Notes under the pieces: model-generated
What the model saw: the letters and a program-made list of their open reading frames with translations, nothing else
Told to the model about the DNA's origin: nothing
The model's database searches: none
Shown: piece after piece, positions 22,096 through 22,837 of the stretch
Numbering within the stretch: position 1 is the stretch's first letter
Layout of the letters: each line of letters begins with the position of its first letter
Virus record (IMG/VR): IMGVR_UViG_3300020445_000084
Span: 1-22,837 of that record
Source: a virus
DNA length: 22,837 nucleotides
Direction: 5' to 3' (one strand)
Translations under genes and position numbers: made by a program

Positions 22096-22837
22096 AATAT
22101 AAACCATACAATTTAAAAGATGTAAAAGAAGCATCGGCACAAAAAAAGTTTAATGTAATCTCTACATTCGCAGGTGGGGGTGGTTCATCTACTGGTTATA
22201 GATTAGCAGGTGGAGATATACTTTGTATAAATGAATTTGTAGAAGAAGCTAGAAAAACATATAAAGAAAATTACCCCGATACACCAATCATACCTGGTGA
22301 TATAAAAGAACTTACAGGGAAAGACTTTTTAGAAGTTGCAAATATTAAAGAAGGTGAATTAGATATACTAGATGGTTCACCACCATGTTCAGCATTTTCA
22401 ATGTGTGGTACATTAGGAAAGTCTGGTTCAAAACATTCTGATGGTTGGGGTAAAACTAAAAAGTATTCAGATGGTAAAATAGTAGAAAATATTGAAGATT
22501 TATTTTTTGAATATTTAAGAGTTGCAAAAGATATAAAACCTAAAGTAATTATAGGAGAGAATGTTGCAGGCCTATTGGCAGGAGAAGCTAAATTTAAATT
22601 AAATGAAATTGTAAACACATTTGAAAAAATAGGATATGATGTATCATATAAAGTTTTAGACGCATCATACTTCGGTGTACCACAAAGAAGAAATAGAGTA
22701 TTCTTTATTGGTGTTCGTGAAGATGTGACAGAAGCAATAGGATTATCATTTATGAATATTTCTGGTATCTTCCCACAAGAAAATAAAGAAGTAGTCACAA
22801 TAGGAGAGGCATTTGACGGATTAGAGTTAGATTCAGA
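22092..22837 (+). CDS. DNA C5-cytosine methyltransferase, copy 2 (partial, runs off the right edge)
   Basis: An open frame of about 248 codons without a stop before the window ends. The ATG overlaps the upstream stop (ATGA). The protein begins MKYKPYNLKDV, the same as copy 1, and shares motif I FAGGGGSSTG, motif IV GSPPCSAFS (Cys99), an ENV motif VI, and the FGVPQRRNRVFFIG motif VIII block. It differs by insertions after motif IV (GTLGKSGSKHSDG) and in the segment before it. The two genes look like a tandem duplication that has diverged. The target-recognition region and motifs IX-X lie outside the window. Confidence 0.93.
   Translation, partial: MKYKPYNLKDVKEASAQKKFNVISTFAGGGGSSTGYRLAGGDILCINEFVEEARKTYKENYPDTPIIPGDIKELTGKDFLEVANIKEGELDILDGSPPCSAFSMCGTLGKSGSKHSDGWGKTKKYSDGKIVENIEDLFFEYLRVAKDIKPKVIIGENVAGLLAGEAKFKLNEIVNTFEKIGYDVSYKVLDASYFGVPQRRNRVFFIGVREDVTEAIGLSFMNISGIFPQENKEVVTIGEAFDGLELDS

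Noticed and set aside
22271-22798. 175-codon minus-strand ORF at the right edge
   Set aside because: It lies opposite the clear C5-methyltransferase frame with its conserved motifs; the antisense frame is a shadow.
1-22837. tRNA genes, CRISPR arrays, insertion sequences, integrase or attachment sites
   Set aside because: Intergenic gaps are all under 180 bases and none shows cloverleaf pairs, spaced direct repeats, terminal inverted repeats or transposase motifs.

Overview
This window is a continuous stretch of the replication and DNA-metabolism core of a T4-like marine myovirus. The evidence is the set and order of T4 replisome genes: late sigma factor gp55, recombination nuclease gp47/gp46, sliding clamp gp45, clamp loader gp44/gp62, translational repressor RegA and DNA polymerase gp43. 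They are interleaved with accessory genes typical of marine T4-like phages: peptide deformylase, CobS-like AAA+ ATPase, CobT/VWA protein, Hsp20, 2OG-Fe(II) oxygenases, RimK and IscU. The DNA is very AT-rich, no photosynthesis genes are visible, and host-type TTGACA/TATAAT promoters are present. This fits a phage of an AT-rich marine proteobacterium such as SAR11 better than a typical cyanophage, but the host is an inference. All genes are on the + strand.

Layout. (1) 1-697: the tail of an unidentified gene and a putative Sm-like protein behind a perfect T4 late-promoter box. (2) 698-4690: a control region with divergent promoters, then gp55, gp47, gp46 and peptide deformylase, overlapping end to end. 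(3) 4691-8721: a VWA/metallopeptidase (CobT-like) gene and a CobS-like AAA+ gene. Each has a sigma70-type promoter, three Fur-box-like palindromes lie around them, and a strong terminator closes the block. (4) 8738-9838: an unknown protein, then hsp20 with its own late promoter and a structured leader. (5) 9905-17083: two 2OG-Fe(II) oxygenases, gp45, gp44, a third oxygenase, a small ORF, gp62, regA, an IscU-type Fe-S scaffold, a RimK/aspartic-protease fusion and a small conserved protein. (6) 17104-22837: gp43, a PP-loop (asparagine-synthase-like) protein, and three DNA methyltransferases. Two of these are tandem C5-cytosine paralogues flanking an NPPF-type enzyme, and the last gene runs off the end.

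How it works together. gp46/47, gp45/44/62, gp43 and RegA make and regulate the replication machine, and gp55 connects the clamp to late transcription. The methyltransferase/PP-loop group probably modifies phage DNA. Hsp20, deformylase, RimK, IscU and the CobS/CobT pair act on host or phage proteins and cofactors.

The most notable signals are: a T4-type capsid-targeting peptide at the N-terminus of the RimK fusion; three Fur-box-like 7-1-7 palindromes; promoters whose predicted +1 falls on or next to an AUG (leaderless messages); a perfect consensus promoter on the otherwise empty minus strand; a 9-bp operator-like palindrome enclosing a promoter -35 element; a possible ROSE-like thermometer before hsp20; and clamp-binding-like C-termini on three proteins, including the PP-loop enzyme. 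No tRNA, CRISPR array, insertion sequence or integration site was seen.
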